Part shown: positions 1 through 9,432 of the stretch, piece after piece
Position numbering within the stretch: the stretch's first letter is position 1
Layout: every line of letters begins with the position of its first letter
Source: Rhodopirellula islandica
GTDB taxonomy: Bacteria; Planctomycetota; Planctomycetia; Pirellulales; Pirellulaceae
Length of the DNA stretch: 64,000 nucleotides
Assembly (NCBI RefSeq): GCF_001027925.1
Contig: NZ_LECT01000050.1
Location: 1 to 64,000 of the forward strand
Reading direction: 5' to 3'
Notes under the pieces: generated by a model
Databases searched by the model: none
What the model was told of the DNA's origin: nothing
What the model saw: the letters and a program-made list of their open reading frames with translations, nothing else
Made by a program: the position numbers and the translations under genes

Positions 1-65
1 AGACGCGCAATTCGAAAAGCGAAAGAAACCACCGTCAAAACTGAAAGACTCGGATCTAAAGTAAG

Positions 66-345
66 TGCCATTCGGCTTCCGCCCCGAGCTAACCAAGTCG
101 GCCCCGTCCGGGGCGAGGAGAGCGAGGCCAGAGTAGAACAGTTGTCTCAACTGTTCCGTCAAGCAGCCCTCAAAGGCCAGGCCTCATCGCAACATAGCCC
201 ACTTCCAACCGTTCGCGTCATGTGACTCGACGACAGCAACGACGGCCCCATCCGGGGCGACCTTTTGTACTTGCGTCCAATGTCTCGGGGCTTCCGCCCC
301 GAGCTAACCAAGTCGGCCCCGTCCGGGGCGAGGAGAGCGAAGCCG
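66..345. repeat. Cluster of GC-rich palindromic intergenic repeats
   Basis: This stretch holds two repeat families seen elsewhere in the window. Family A has the hairpin AACAGTTG-tct-CAACTGTT followed by a conserved tail containing CAGCCCTCAAAGGCCAGGC (about 130-190). Family B is built on GGGGCTTCCGCCCCGAG and GTCGGCCCCGTCCGGGGCGA (about 73-125 and 285-345). Other copies lie at 9433-9975, 16930-17010 and 45524-46140. Short open frames here are made of repeat sequence and are not believable genes. Positions 1-424 contain no supported gene. Confidence 0.8.
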
Positions 346-404
346 ATGAATCTCGACCGCAACGCGGTGAGGGCGGATGCGCCGATTGCTTGAAACGACG
401 ATCG

Positions 405-417
405 GGGCAGGGCAGGG
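405..417 (+). other. Doubled KOPS-like octamer (GGGCAGGG x2)
   Basis: Two overlapping GGGCAGGG octamers form a 13-mer on the + strand, pointing towards the predicted dif at 31663-31690. It sits just beyond the stop codon of the CAP-domain gene. Confidence 0.6.
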
Positions 418-424
418 CGGAGAT

Positions 425-1159
425 TCACTCCGCCACTTCCCAACCTTCCTTGGTCAGAATCAGCTCCAGCGATTGATCCACTGTCTTCGCATCCAAGCCA
501 TCGATTCGGAACGTGGTTGGAAAGCAGCGTTTCATGCTCACGGTCGTCCGTGGCGGCATCTCGATTTCATCGACACTTTCATTGGTCTCGATCGACAGAG
601 TCTGGGCTTTGCCCGATTGATTCAGCACCGAGATCTTGATCTGGGCTGACTTGGGCCGACCAAACAGGTGAACCGCGTAGTAAGTCGTTTGATCGGTGGT
701 CGCAACGGCCACCCCCGTTTGCGTGACATGTTGCGCCACAATGTTCTCATGATGCGGCGGCGAACCGAGCCATCCCGGAACAAAGATGTCAACCAAACTC
801 TCCGCGGTGACTTCCCCCGTGTTCGTGCGATAGGCAATGTTCTCTCTCACGACGCAGTACTGATATCCCGCCGCCTCGGCACGCTCGGCCGGGGTCTTGC
901 CATCGGCCTGGTGACCGTACTTGCCCGATTCAGCCATGAACCCCGCAAACTTCTTCGCGGTTGCTTGCAGTTCCTCGTTCACTTCCAACCGCCCCAGCTT
1001 CTTTTTGTCACGGTAATCGTTGATTTGTTTGACGATCGCCTTTTCAACTTGAACGATCATCTGGCCGTCCTCTTCGGAATCAACAGCGACCGCCGTCGAC
1101 GCCTCCTGAGCCATCAGCGGACTGACAAACAAACATCCCAGGATCAACCATCCACGCAC
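425..1159 (-). CDS. Secreted CAP-domain (SCP/PR1-like) protein
   Basis: The product is about 244 aa. Its N-terminus looks like a signal peptide (WLILGCLFVSPLMAQ) with cleavage near MA/QEA. A CAP-like domain follows: IVKQINDYRDKKKLG, a conserved H in KYGHQADGKTP, ENIAYRTN, and a late HHENIV segment, all typical of the SCP/PR1 fold. A beta-rich C-terminal stretch of about 70 residues is unassigned. The open frame runs upstream to 2143, but that part is antisense to the next gene. The GTG at 1159 directly precedes the signal peptide, so I chose it. CAP proteins are extracytoplasmic and in bacteria their biochemical role is usually unknown. Confidence 0.75.
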   Translation of the reverse strand: MRGWLILGCLFVSPLMAQEASTAVAVDSEEDGQMIVQVEKAIVKQINDYRDKKKLGRLEVNEELQATAKKFAGFMAESGKYGHQADGKTPAERAEAAGYQYCVVRENIAYRTNTGEVTAESLVDIFVPGWLGSPPHHENIVAQHVTQTGVAVATTDQTTYYAVHLFGRPKSAQIKISVLNQSGKAQTLSIETNESVDEIEMPPRTTVSMKRCFPTTFRIDGLDAKTVDQSLELILTKEGWEVAE

Positions 1160-1396
1160 AGCACCACTCCTCGTCGAGAAACCAAACCGCCCGACAAGCG
1201 ACCTGCACCGGTTGGCCCACTCTCGCTCGTCGTCGAAAAAACCAATGCAATCGCCATGCCCATTCCAGAACGACGTCGCCTGAAACGTTCCACGATTCAC
1301 CACCATCGTCGCCAAACTGGTAAAACGTCTCGCCATCCTGGTCACCGGCGCCCCTTCGGTTTGCCCTCCACTGATTTGACACGGCACGAACTCAAC

Positions 1397-2137
1397 ATGC
1401 GAATCCAAGCCCCCACCCACGTTGATCTCGACACGCCCACCGGTCCGATGCGGACCCATCTGTTTCGCCCAGACGGCCCCGGTCGTTATCCCGGTGTGAT
1501 CCTCTACAGCGAGATCTACCAGATGACGGCGCCGATCGCTCGGACGGCCGCGGTGTTGGCGGGGCACGGCCTGCTGGTCGCCGTCCCCGATGTCTACCAC
1601 GAGTACACCGAACTGGGCGAAGCGTTCGCGTATGACAAAGAGGGCACCGACCGAGGCAACCAACTGAAAGTTGAAAAAGCAATCGCGGCCTACGACGCGG
1701 ATGCTCGATCGGTGATCGACTTCTTCGGCCAGGACGAAGGCTGCACCGGGCAAGTCGGCACGGTGGGCATTTGCCTGGGAGGCCACCTCGCCTTCCGAGC
1801 AGCAATGAACGAGGAGGTCAAAGCGGGCGTATGCTTTTACGCCACCGACATCCACAAACGCAGCCTTGGCAAAGGCATGCACGACGACAGCCTCGATCGC
1901 ATCCCGGAAATCCAAGCCGAGATGATGATGATCTGGGGACGTCAGGACCCACACATCCCCGCCGAAGGCCGCCGGTTGATCTACGATGCGCTGACGGCCG
2001 CCGGAGTCAGTTTTTCCTGGCACGAAGTCAATGGCGAACACGCCTTCATGCGAGACGAAGGCCATCGCTACGATCCAGAACTTGCCTTGCTGCTGAACAG
2101 CATGGCTTGCCAGCACCTCAATCGCCACTTGCGATAG
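1397..2137 (+). CDS. Dienelactone hydrolase family protein
   Basis: This is a 246-aa alpha/beta hydrolase of the DLH family. The nucleophile elbow GICLGG carries the family cysteine, WGRQDPHIP carries the acid and GEHAFMRDEG the histidine, so the Cys-Asp-His triad is complete. The N-terminal strand pattern (MRTHLFRPDGPGRYPGVIL) is also typical. The frame is open back to 668, but the upstream part is antisense to the CAP gene and has no family similarity, so the ATG at 1397 is the likely start. No signal peptide is seen, so it should be cytoplasmic. Its natural substrate cannot be read from the sequence. Confidence 0.85.
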   Translation: MRIQAPTHVDLDTPTGPMRTHLFRPDGPGRYPGVILYSEIYQMTAPIARTAAVLAGHGLLVAVPDVYHEYTELGEAFAYDKEGTDRGNQLKVEKAIAAYDADARSVIDFFGQDEGCTGQVGTVGICLGGHLAFRAAMNEEVKAGVCFYATDIHKRSLGKGMHDDSLDRIPEIQAEMMMIWGRQDPHIPAEGRRLIYDALTAAGVSFSWHEVNGEHAFMRDEGHRYDPELALLLNSMACQHLNRHLR

Positions 2138-2335
2138 CGGCAAAAAAGCAATTCCCCGGGCGAATGTCGATCACGACTTCCCAAACCAGGGGCCAGCCAG
2201 AAAATTGTCCCACTTACGAATGGGCCACGATCGCGTATCCTTTGTGGTTCGTTTTCGCGAATTTTGGAACCGTCGCTCAGCAACTGATCAGCGGCTCCGT
2301 TGCATCCATCCCCTCGAACCCTTTGATTTCGACCC

Positions 2336-4114
2336 GTGTTACGAACTCACACCTGCGGCGCGCTTCGCAAATCTGACGTTGGCTCCCCCGTGACCCTGTG
2401 CGGATGGGTGGACAGTAAACGAGACCACGGCGGAGCGGTTTTCATTGACTTGCGGGATCGATATGGGCTGACCCAGGTCGTCATCGGACCACCCGAAGCG
2501 GGCGAATCGCTGATCAAACAGGCCGGCCATGTGCCCAACGAGAGTGTGGTTCTGATCCGCGGTGTCGTCGCCGATCGCCTGGAAGGCAAAACCAACGCGA
2601 AACTGGAGACCGGCGAAATCGAAGTTCGCAGTGAACACTTCGAAATCCTTTCGGCCTCGGAAACACCTCCCTTCACCCCCGGCCAGGCCGACTTGCCGGG
2701 CGAAGACTTGCGTCTGAAGTACCGCTTCCTGGACCTTCGTCGCAAAGAAATGCAGCAGGCGCTGATCCGTCGCAGCGAAATCATCAAGTGCATGCGAGAC
2801 TACTTCGCCGAGCACGATTTCATCGACGTCGAAACACCGATCCTCGGCCGCAGCACGCCGGAGGGAGCTCGCGATTACCTGGTCCCCAGCCGCGTGCATC
2901 CGAGCAACTTCTACGCCTTGCCTCAATCGCCGCAGCTCTACAAACAAATCTTGATGGTCGCCGGTTTCGACCGCTACATCCAAGTCGCCAAGTGCTTCCG
3001 CGACGAAGACTTGCGAGCCGATCGCCAACCCGAGTTCACGCAACTCGACTTGGAAATGTCCTTCGTCGACTCGGAAGACATCATCGGCTTGATCGACGGC
3101 CTGGTCGCCAAAACGGCAAAACAGGTTCTGGGCAAAGACATTTCGCTGCCCCTGCCTCGCATGACCTACGCGGAAGCCATGCGTCGCTTCGGCTCGGACG
3201 CACCCGATTTGCGTTTTGGTTTGGAAATCGTCGATGTCACTTCGGTGGCTGCCAAGACCGACTTCCGAGTCTTCCGCGGGACCGCCGACGCGGGCAACTT
3301 CGTTCGGGGCATCAACGTCAAAGACGCCGCCCTCAAGTTCTCGCGACGCCAAATCGATGAGTTGACCACGTTTGTGCAACAGGACTTCGGTGCCAAGGGC
3401 TTGGCTTGGTTCCGCGTCGAAGATGACGGGACACTTTGGAGCCCAATTGCGAAGAACTTTGAGCCAGAACACTTGGCTGAAATCAAAGATCTGATGGGCG
3501 GCGAACCCGGTGACTTGCTGATGTTCCTGGCCGACACCTGGGAAGTCACCTGCAAAGGCCTGTCGGGTCTTCGCAAGCGATTGGCTGTGGAGCTGAAACT
3601 CTACGAAGATGGCATGCTCAACTGCAGCTGGGTGACCGAGTTCCCGATGTTCGAAAAGGATGAAGAGGCCGGTCGCTACGTCGCGATGCACCACCCCTTC
3701 ACCGCTCCTCTCGAAGAAGACCTGCCACTGCTGACAGAGTCGCCTGAGAAATGCCGTGCCCAAGCTTATGACTTGGTCATCAACGGATCGGAAGCAGGCG
3801 GCGGAACGATCCGGATTCACGACAGCAAGGTTCAATCGCAAGTGTTTGAATTGCTTGGCATGGACGAAGAAACCGCTCGCGATCGTTTCGGCTTCTTGCT
3901 CGACGCGCTGCGATTCGGTGCACCTCCACACGGCGGGATCGCTTTGGGCGTCGATCGTTGGGTGATGCTGTTCGCTGGTTTGGAAAACATCCGCGAAGTG
4001 ATCGCGTTCCCCAAAACGCAAAAGGCCGCCGACATGATGACCGGCGCTCCTGGCGAAGTGGACGCGGATCAACTCAACGAACTGCATCTGCGAACCGTTT
4101 CCGTTAAAACTTGA
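2336..4114 (+). CDS. aspS: Aspartyl-tRNA synthetase
   Basis: The 592-aa product charges tRNA with aspartate. It has the bacterial class IIb layout: an N-terminal OB anticodon-binding domain (LCGWVDSKRDHGGAVFIDLRD), the catalytic core with motif 2 (FRDEDLRADRQPEFTQLD), the bacterial GAD insertion roughly at residues 290-420, and motif 3 (GIALGVDRWVMLFAG, with its conserved Arg). The start is a GTG giving MLRTHTCGAL, which matches the usual family N-terminus, and no upstream in-frame start fits better. gatC occurs at 53768, so indirect Asn- or Gln-tRNA amidation is possible, but whether this enzyme is discriminating cannot be decided by eye. Confidence 0.95.
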   Translation: MLRTHTCGALRKSDVGSPVTLCGWVDSKRDHGGAVFIDLRDRYGLTQVVIGPPEAGESLIKQAGHVPNESVVLIRGVVADRLEGKTNAKLETGEIEVRSEHFEILSASETPPFTPGQADLPGEDLRLKYRFLDLRRKEMQQALIRRSEIIKCMRDYFAEHDFIDVETPILGRSTPEGARDYLVPSRVHPSNFYALPQSPQLYKQILMVAGFDRYIQVAKCFRDEDLRADRQPEFTQLDLEMSFVDSEDIIGLIDGLVAKTAKQVLGKDISLPLPRMTYAEAMRRFGSDAPDLRFGLEIVDVTSVAAKTDFRVFRGTADAGNFVRGINVKDAALKFSRRQIDELTTFVQQDFGAKGLAWFRVEDDGTLWSPIAKNFEPEHLAEIKDLMGGEPGDLLMFLADTWEVTCKGLSGLRKRLAVELKLYEDGMLNCSWVTEFPMFEKDEEAGRYVAMHHPFTAPLEEDLPLLTESPEKCRAQAYDLVINGSEAGGGTIRIHDSKVQSQVFELLGMDEETARDRFGFLLDALRFGAPPHGGIALGVDRWVMLFAGLENIREVIAFPKTQKAADMMTGAPGEVDADQLNELHLRTVSVKT

Positions 4115-4132
4115 TGGAAGCCACCGACTCAA

Positions 4133-4231
4133 GTAGCGAAACTCGTCAAGAGTTTCGTCTTGCACACGTAGCGAAACTCATCAAGAGTTTCGTTTTGCAA
4201 GTTGAGTCGCCGAAAGTCTTGACGACTTTCG
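4133..4231. repeat. Three consecutive 8-bp hairpins
   Basis: CGAAACTC-gtcaa-GAGTTTCG lies at 4137-4157 and CGAAACTC-atcaa-GAGTTTCG at 4172-4192, each preceded by GTAG. CGAAAGTC-ttgac-GACTTTCG follows at 4211-4231. The loop of the third is the reverse complement of the first. The array lies between the aspS stop and the permease start and could act as a terminator or be a repeat family; there is no clear T-tract. Confidence 0.75.
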
Positions 4232-4293
4232 CCACGAATTGATCTTCGTTTCCATCGCTGGAATGCATCATCGCTGCCACTCGTCATCTCGGT

Positions 4294-6483
4294 TTGTTCG
4301 GAGCCACCAGCGTCGGAGTCGGCGCGATCGTTGGCGGCGGGATCCTTGCGTTGGCCGGTGTCGCATTCGCCACCACGGGGCCGTCCGCGATTTTGGCGTT
4401 TGGACTCAACGGCGTCATCGCTGTCTTGACGGCACTCAGCTTCGCGGAGATGGCGTCGAAGTTCCCTGAGTCAGGCGGGACCTACACCTTCAGCCGCAAA
4501 GTTCTCTCGGTCGAATCCGCTTTCACGGTGGGCTGGGTCGTTTGGTTCGCTTCGATCGTCGCTGCGGTTCTCTACGCGATCGGCTTTGGCAGTTTTGCGA
4601 CGCTCTTGATGAGCGAACTTTACTCCACCCAGGGTTCCGTTCCCTCTTGGCTGGGAGAACCCTGGAGCGTCCCTGCTGTTTCCATCGCCACAACCGTTGG
4701 GATCGGCGCGATGATGACGTTTCGATCGTCCGGTGGTGGTGCCTGGATCAACGTCGCCAAAGTCGCGGTCTTTTCCGTTTTGATTGTCGGCGGCTTCTGG
4801 GCTTTGAGCGAACAATCGGTGCTCAAGACCACGCAGGAACTGCGTCCATTCCTAGCCTCCGGTTGGGGCGGGCTGATCCAGGCGATGGGATACAGTTTCA
4901 TCGCACTTCAAGGGTTTGACTTGATCGCGGCGGTCGGAGGCGAAGTTCGCGAACCGGCCAAGAACATCCCGCGAGCGATGCTGCTGTCGCTGGTGATCGC
5001 GTTGCTGATCTATTTGCCACTGCTGTTTGTGCTCACCACGGTGGGCACCGACAGTTCCCAAAACATTCGTGAACTGGCAGCGTCGGATCCCGAGGCCGTT
5101 GTCGCGCTTGCCGCAAAGCATTACCTCGGCACCTCAGGTTACTGGTTGGTGTTGATCGCGGCGGTTCTTTCGATGTTCTCGGCGCTGCAGGCCAACCTGT
5201 TTGCCGCCTCACGAATCGCGTTGGCGATGTCGCGTGACAACACGTTGCCAGCAGCCCTCAGCCGTCTCGCTTCAGGATCGAATTCGCCCTGGGTTTCGGT
5301 GCTGGTCACGATTGCACTGGTTTGTTTGTTGATCCAGATCCTGCCCAATCTCGCGGCCGCAGGTGCCGCCTCCAGCCTGATCTTTTTGGTGACGTTTGCG
5401 ATCGCCCATTGGCTGTCCATCCTGGTGCGACAACGCTGCGTCATTGCTCCGCCGCCGTTTCGAGTCCCTGGCTATCCCTTTGTGCCCGTGGTGGGCGGCG
5501 CGGCTTGTTTGGCACTGGCTGTGTTCCAAGGGATTGCGGTTCCCGAAGCCGGAATCATTGCGGTCATGTGGTTGGCTCTGGGCGGATTGTTGTTCCTGTC
5601 TCTGTTCGCTCGGCGAGCCCGATTGACGGATGTGTCCAACATCGCCAGTCATCCCGAACTCTCCCGACTGCGTGGCAACTCCCCTTTGGTGCTGGTTCCC
5701 ATCGCCAACCCCAACAACGCTCGCGCGATGATCGCGCTGGCCGACACCTTGGTCCCCGCCGCGCTCGGTCGCGTGCTGGTTCAAACCGTGGTGGTGGCTC
5801 CTCCGGACTGGGACCCGGTTGCCAACCATCGCCCTTCGGCACAGCTTCATTCGGTGATGAACGAGATCCTGCACGCCTCATCCAGCCTCGGTGTTCGCTG
5901 CGAAACGTTGACCACCGTTTCCCCCGAACCGATGCAAGAAATTGCCCGGGTGGCGGACCTGCACCAATGCCAATCCGTGCTGCTGGGACTGAGCGAAATC
6001 ACAGCGGAAGCTCGCGACACGCCGCTCGAAGGTTTGCTCGGACAACTCTCCAGTGACGTCGTTGTCTTGCGAGCGCCCAAGGATTGGCAACTCGATCAGA
6101 GCCAGCAGATCCTTGTGCCCGTCGGCGGACGAGGCGGCCACGATTACTTGCTCACACGATTGCTCAGCAGCCTCTCGCGCGAGCAACAACGGCAAGTCAA
6201 ATTTCTGCGAGTGATCCCCACCGACACGCTCCGCAGCGATCAAAAACGAATCCGCAAAGAACTGGACCGAACGACGCGAGCGAACGCGGGTCGAGTCTGC
6301 GAACGCGAAATTGTGATCAGCAACGATCCGATTCAAACCATTGTGGATCGGGCCGGCGAAGCGGGTCTGATCATCCTGGGTGCTCAACGACTGGGACCAC
6401 GGCGAAAACTGTTCGGCAACTTCACTCGAAAAGTCGCCCTGGAATCCAACTGCCCCGTGATCATCATCAGCCGCCGCGGCTAA
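4294..6483 (+). CDS. APC-family amino acid permease fused to two C-terminal USP domains
   Basis: The first ~450 residues are a hydrophobic APC transporter with about 12 membrane segments. It shows the family start GLFGATSVGVGAIVGGGI, then FAEMASKFPESGGTY, and GYSFIALQGFDLIAAVGGEV in the middle. The remaining ~270 residues are soluble and resemble two universal-stress-protein domains (LVLVPIANPNNARAM, then ILVPVGGRGG and a closing GAQRLGPRRKLFGNFTRKVALESNCPVIII). Such fusions are known among amino acid and cation transporters. The start is uncertain: homology-like sequence (AATRHLG) runs upstream to a stop at 4240, where the only in-frame candidate before the TTG at 4294 is the CTG at 4258. 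The substrate is not deducible. Confidence 0.85.
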   Translation: MFGATSVGVGAIVGGGILALAGVAFATTGPSAILAFGLNGVIAVLTALSFAEMASKFPESGGTYTFSRKVLSVESAFTVGWVVWFASIVAAVLYAIGFGSFATLLMSELYSTQGSVPSWLGEPWSVPAVSIATTVGIGAMMTFRSSGGGAWINVAKVAVFSVLIVGGFWALSEQSVLKTTQELRPFLASGWGGLIQAMGYSFIALQGFDLIAAVGGEVREPAKNIPRAMLLSLVIALLIYLPLLFVLTTVGTDSSQNIRELAASDPEAVVALAAKHYLGTSGYWLVLIAAVLSMFSALQANLFAASRIALAMSRDNTLPAALSRLASGSNSPWVSVLVTIALVCLLIQILPNLAAAGAASSLIFLVTFAIAHWLSILVRQRCVIAPPPFRVPGYPFVPVVGGAACLALAVFQGIAVPEAGIIAVMWLALGGLLFLSLFARRARLTDVSNIASHPELSRLRGNSPLVLVPIANPNNARAMIALADTLVPAALGRVLVQTVVVAPPDWDPVANHRPSAQLHSVMNEILHASSSLGVRCETLTTVSPEPMQEIARVADLHQCQSVLLGLSEITAEARDTPLEGLLGQLSSDVVVLRAPKDWQLDQSQQILVPVGGRGGHDYLLTRLLSSLSREQQRQVKFLRVIPTDTLRSDQKRIRKELDRTTRANAGRVCEREIVISNDPIQTIVDRAGEAGLIILGAQRLGPRRKLFGNFTRKVALESNCPVIIISRRG

Positions 6484-6670
6484 GGAACGAAAGAGCCTAC
6501 AAAGTCGCTGGCTCCTGACGTGCCATGCCCCCTTGGTTTTCCAAACAAACACTTGACTTATCCTCGCCCCCCCTAACTTTGAGCAGTAGAGATCTGTGGC
6601 GGTTATCTCACCAACCATTTGGTTGGACCAAACAAGTGTTTTCTTGAATTGTTTGTAAGGGGTGTCCGCT

Positions 6671-7771
6671 GTGCTTGTCAGATTGTTCCTGGGTGCATTC
6701 ATTCTCTGCTTGAATGCAGATCCTCTGGCGTTCAGCCAGGAGGTGAAGCGATTTGAACTCAGCTCCGCAAGGATCACAAACAGCCGTAAGATTCATATCG
6801 GCAGTGTCCCAGCATCGGACACAACGCAGATATCGGTTGATGTGGTGAATGACACCGAGACGGCGGAGCATTTCGAAGGGATCATTCTCAACTGCAATTG
6901 TGCCGAAGCGAAGTTTAAAGAGGGGCCTTTGCTGCCTGGTCAAACCAAACGCCTCACTCTTGCGTTGACGCCTCAAAAGCAACTCAGGCGAGGACAGGGA
7001 ACCGTCCATGTTTCGTTCAAGCGACCCGGTGCGGGCGTAAGCAATCTCAGGCTCACCCTGAACTACGCGGTTGCCGGTCACTTCTCTTTCGACAGTTCAT
7101 TTGCGACCTTGCAGTACGGCAGCAAACCAGGGTCCTATCAATTTGAGCTCCCCGTGTTCGTTGACCCTGCTCTGGATCATCGGCTGCTGGAATTGAACTG
7201 CAATGACAAACGAGTTGGCCTCTCATTCGGGGACTTGGATCAATCTGGAGCTGGCCACATTGATGTGGACCTACCACCTGATTCAGGTGAGTGCTTCGCG
7301 GTTGTATCCATGCGGCATCCGCCAACCAACACTCAAGTGGATTGCCAAGTGCTCATCCAGCCCAAGCAGCACCTGAAGCTTGCACCCGCACGGTTGCTAT
7401 TCAAGACCAACGAGGATGGATCGCTCCAATCCTCGCTGATAGTCATTCGGTCCTTGGATGACGATGACAAGGACAAGCCGAATGAGAAACAAAGGTCGCC
7501 TGGAAAGCCGATGATCGAATGGAGCTTTGAAGGACAAACAGGGTTCGGCAAGGTGCATGATGTTTCCGATTCTCTCTGCCGTGCTTCGGTGGAGATCTCG
7601 GTGGCAACTGCGCAGAAACTGAGCGACATCTTGTCTGAACCGGGCGGCCCAAAAGCAAAACAACCGAGCATCCGAGTTCTGGTTCGATGGGGTGAGCATT
7701 CCGTGACCGAAGATCTGTCCTATAAGATTTTCGAGAAATCAATCGCAGACGAAGCAGGCAGAAACGAATGA
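6671..7771 (+). CDS. Secreted DUF1573-like protein
   Basis: This is a 366-aa protein with an N-terminal signal peptide (LFLGAFILCLNADPLAFSQ). The next region, FELSSARITNSRKIHIGSV through VVNDTETAEHFEGIILNCNCAEAKF, resembles a DUF1573 / Ig-like domain. These proteins in planctomycetes carry a short Cys motif after a beta strand. Two GTG starts are possible, at 6662 and 6671. The AAGGGG at 6657-6662 is correctly spaced only for 6671. The last two thirds have no recognised domain. The stop overlaps a downstream ATG by ATGA at 7768-7771, but that second frame looks weak. Confidence 0.65.
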   Translation: MLVRLFLGAFILCLNADPLAFSQEVKRFELSSARITNSRKIHIGSVPASDTTQISVDVVNDTETAEHFEGIILNCNCAEAKFKEGPLLPGQTKRLTLALTPQKQLRRGQGTVHVSFKRPGAGVSNLRLTLNYAVAGHFSFDSSFATLQYGSKPGSYQFELPVFVDPALDHRLLELNCNDKRVGLSFGDLDQSGAGHIDVDLPPDSGECFAVVSMRHPPTNTQVDCQVLIQPKQHLKLAPARLLFKTNEDGSLQSSLIVIRSLDDDDKDKPNEKQRSPGKPMIEWSFEGQTGFGKVHDVSDSLCRASVEISVATAQKLSDILSEPGGPKAKQPSIRVLVRWGEHSVTEDLSYKIFEKSIADEAGRNE

Positions 7772-8392
7772 CTCAGTTTCATCCTGGAAGCGGTTTGAGC
7801 GTTGGCCTGGGCTGCAGAATCTTTGGGATTGTGTTTGCTATGCGTTTGCGCAAGTCTTCATCTGAAACGTCCTGGCTCCCCTCGCCCAGCTTCGAGGTCG
7901 TGCGGTTTTTAAGTGCTGTGTTGCCTAGCGTTTATCATCATCTTCCCCCTGGAACGTTCAAAGAACAAATGGTGGCTGGCGTCTGGGTTTCGCCCCGGAT
8001 GGGGCCGTCGTGGGAGTTGGGTGGAGTCCCTCGCTCACGCGTTCGGGTTGTGATGGATGGTCTTGACCGACTCTGACGGGCAAAAGTGCCCATCCTACAT
8101 GCGTTGAAACGTCGCTGAGGACTGAGTCGACAAGCCGTCATCATTGACGCTCTGATTGCGGATGCCAAATTCATTCCTGGATTGCACCTTGAGAGACGCG
8201 GCCCGCTTCGGGCCGGGGAGGGTTACGCGCTGGATCCGATGCTCGCTTCGTTCGACTAGGGAGCGTGAAATTAAACGGCACGACCGCCGTGGTGTGGAGG
8301 TTTTCAGTTCGAAGACCAAATGTTTGTTCACAGATGATTGAAGCACACACCGCTCCGTTGACTCTTGTTATCACGATTGAGAAAGCAAAAGA
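7772..8392. other. Intergenic stretch without a confident gene
   Basis: A frame of 102 codons begins at 7768, overlapping the previous stop by ATGA. Its second half is made from the dispersed repeat at 7953-8075, so I do not accept it as a gene. A GC-rich piece at about 8196-8260, containing CGGCCCGCTTCGGGCCGGGG, is a further palindromic repeat. No promoter or RNA gene was recognised. Confidence 0.5.
7953..8075 (+). repeat. Dispersed repeat family C, copy 1
   Basis: About 120 bp starting ACGTTCAAAGAACAAATGG and containing CTGGCGTCTGGGTTTCGCCC, then a palindromic CCCCGGATGGGG, and ending GGTCTTGACCGACTCTG. Copy 2 is at 20211-20331 in the same orientation, with small indels and substitutions. 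Confidence 0.85.
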
Positions 8393-9418
8393 ATGAATCG
8401 TCTTCCTTCCAAGCGACTTCGCTCCATCAAATCTTGCACATGGCGGATGCAATTTTTGGTGCTTGCAACTTTGCTCCTTACCAGAACAACTGCTGCGACG
8501 GCACAAGAGGCAGCACTCGGCTCCGGCGAGCACTATTTCCAGGCTCATTATGCGGCCATGGCGGAGATCCGGGACTACGACGTCTTGTACAGCGGATTCA
8601 CGGACAGTTCGCCGGAGACTGGCGCATCCTATTTCCTGGAGATGCAAGGACGGACGATGGCGAGTGAAGAAGACGACATGGTGGTTGTGCTAAAAAAATA
8701 CGAGCGTTCCAGTGGGCAGAGTTCTTCGGAGCGTCCTGTGAACGATTCGGTCCAGGGTGACAGCAGAATGGAAGTCTATTCGGGGCGTTTGATTGGCAAC
8801 GATCTCGTGGCCCAAAAATTCCCGGGCGGATCACGTCGAGCCAAGTTCCCAAAAGGGATCACCCCTTATTACTTCCATTATCTGGAAGGACTTCCTACGT
8901 TTCCGCTCTTTGGTACCGTGACCTTTCCGTTTTTCATGGACCCGGCAGGAAAAGCTTTTGAGAGGATAAAATCGGAACGAACTACCCCAACAGCGAACCA
9001 ACAGCTCATTCGCGAAACAGCGAATGAAGCGGTCGTTCGCATTGAGGTGGAGAAGCCCGTTGGACAAAAACGCAGGATATTTTTCTACTTCGACGCGGAG
9101 ACCCTGCTGATCGTTGGCGAACGGGTGTCTTTGCTTGAGAACAATTCGTGGAATCCCATTTTCAAAGGCGAGTACACGTACACAAAACACAATGGGTTGC
9201 ATGTCCCTGAATCGATGAGAGCGGTGTCCTTCAAGACGAGAAATGAAACAAAGATTGTGGAGCGACACACCGAAGTCATGTATGAGTGGAAGGACCTCGA
9301 TCGCGAGCGGGCGAAGCAGTGGCGCGTTGCAGATCTTTGGAGGATCGAAAATCTGGACCGATTGATTGAAGGCGAGGACATTGCCGAGATTGGCACCGAA
9401 GCACCAAACAAAAACTGA
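8393..9418 (+). CDS. Secreted protein of unknown function
   Basis: The 341-aa protein begins with a charged n-region and a hydrophobic core (MQFLVLATLLLTRTTAATAQ), which suggests export. The rest is a mix of beta-type segments (for example FYFDAETLLIVGERVSL and FKGEYTYTKHNGLHVPESM). These resemble the outer-membrane lipoprotein-sorting / DUF1571-type proteins common in planctomycetes, but I cannot assign it to a family. It is flanked by repeats on both sides and is probably monocistronic. The ATG at 8393 is the first Met, and AAAGAATG gives only weak Shine-Dalgarno support. Confidence 0.6.
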   Translation: MNRLPSKRLRSIKSCTWRMQFLVLATLLLTRTTAATAQEAALGSGEHYFQAHYAAMAEIRDYDVLYSGFTDSSPETGASYFLEMQGRTMASEEDDMVVVLKKYERSSGQSSSERPVNDSVQGDSRMEVYSGRLIGNDLVAQKFPGGSRRAKFPKGITPYYFHYLEGLPTFPLFGTVTFPFFMDPAGKAFERIKSERTTPTANQQLIRETANEAVVRIEVEKPVGQKRRIFFYFDAETLLIVGERVSLLENNSWNPIFKGEYTYTKHNGLHVPESMRAVSFKTRNETKIVERHTEVMYEWKDLDRERAKQWRVADLWRIENLDRLIEGEDIAEIGTEAPNKN

Positions 9419-9432
9419 CCTGGATCCAAGTC

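Noticed and set aside
668-1396. 5' extension of the dienelactone hydrolase frame
   Set aside because: Antisense to the CAP-domain gene and without family similarity; the ATG at 1397 fits the family length.
2339-4165. 608-codon open frame on the - strand
   Set aside because: It is antisense to aspS, whose motifs are unmistakable; long antisense frames are expected at this GC content.
7768-8076. 102-codon frame overlapping the DUF1573-like gene by ATGA
   Set aside because: Its second half is dispersed repeat sequence; coding is not supported.
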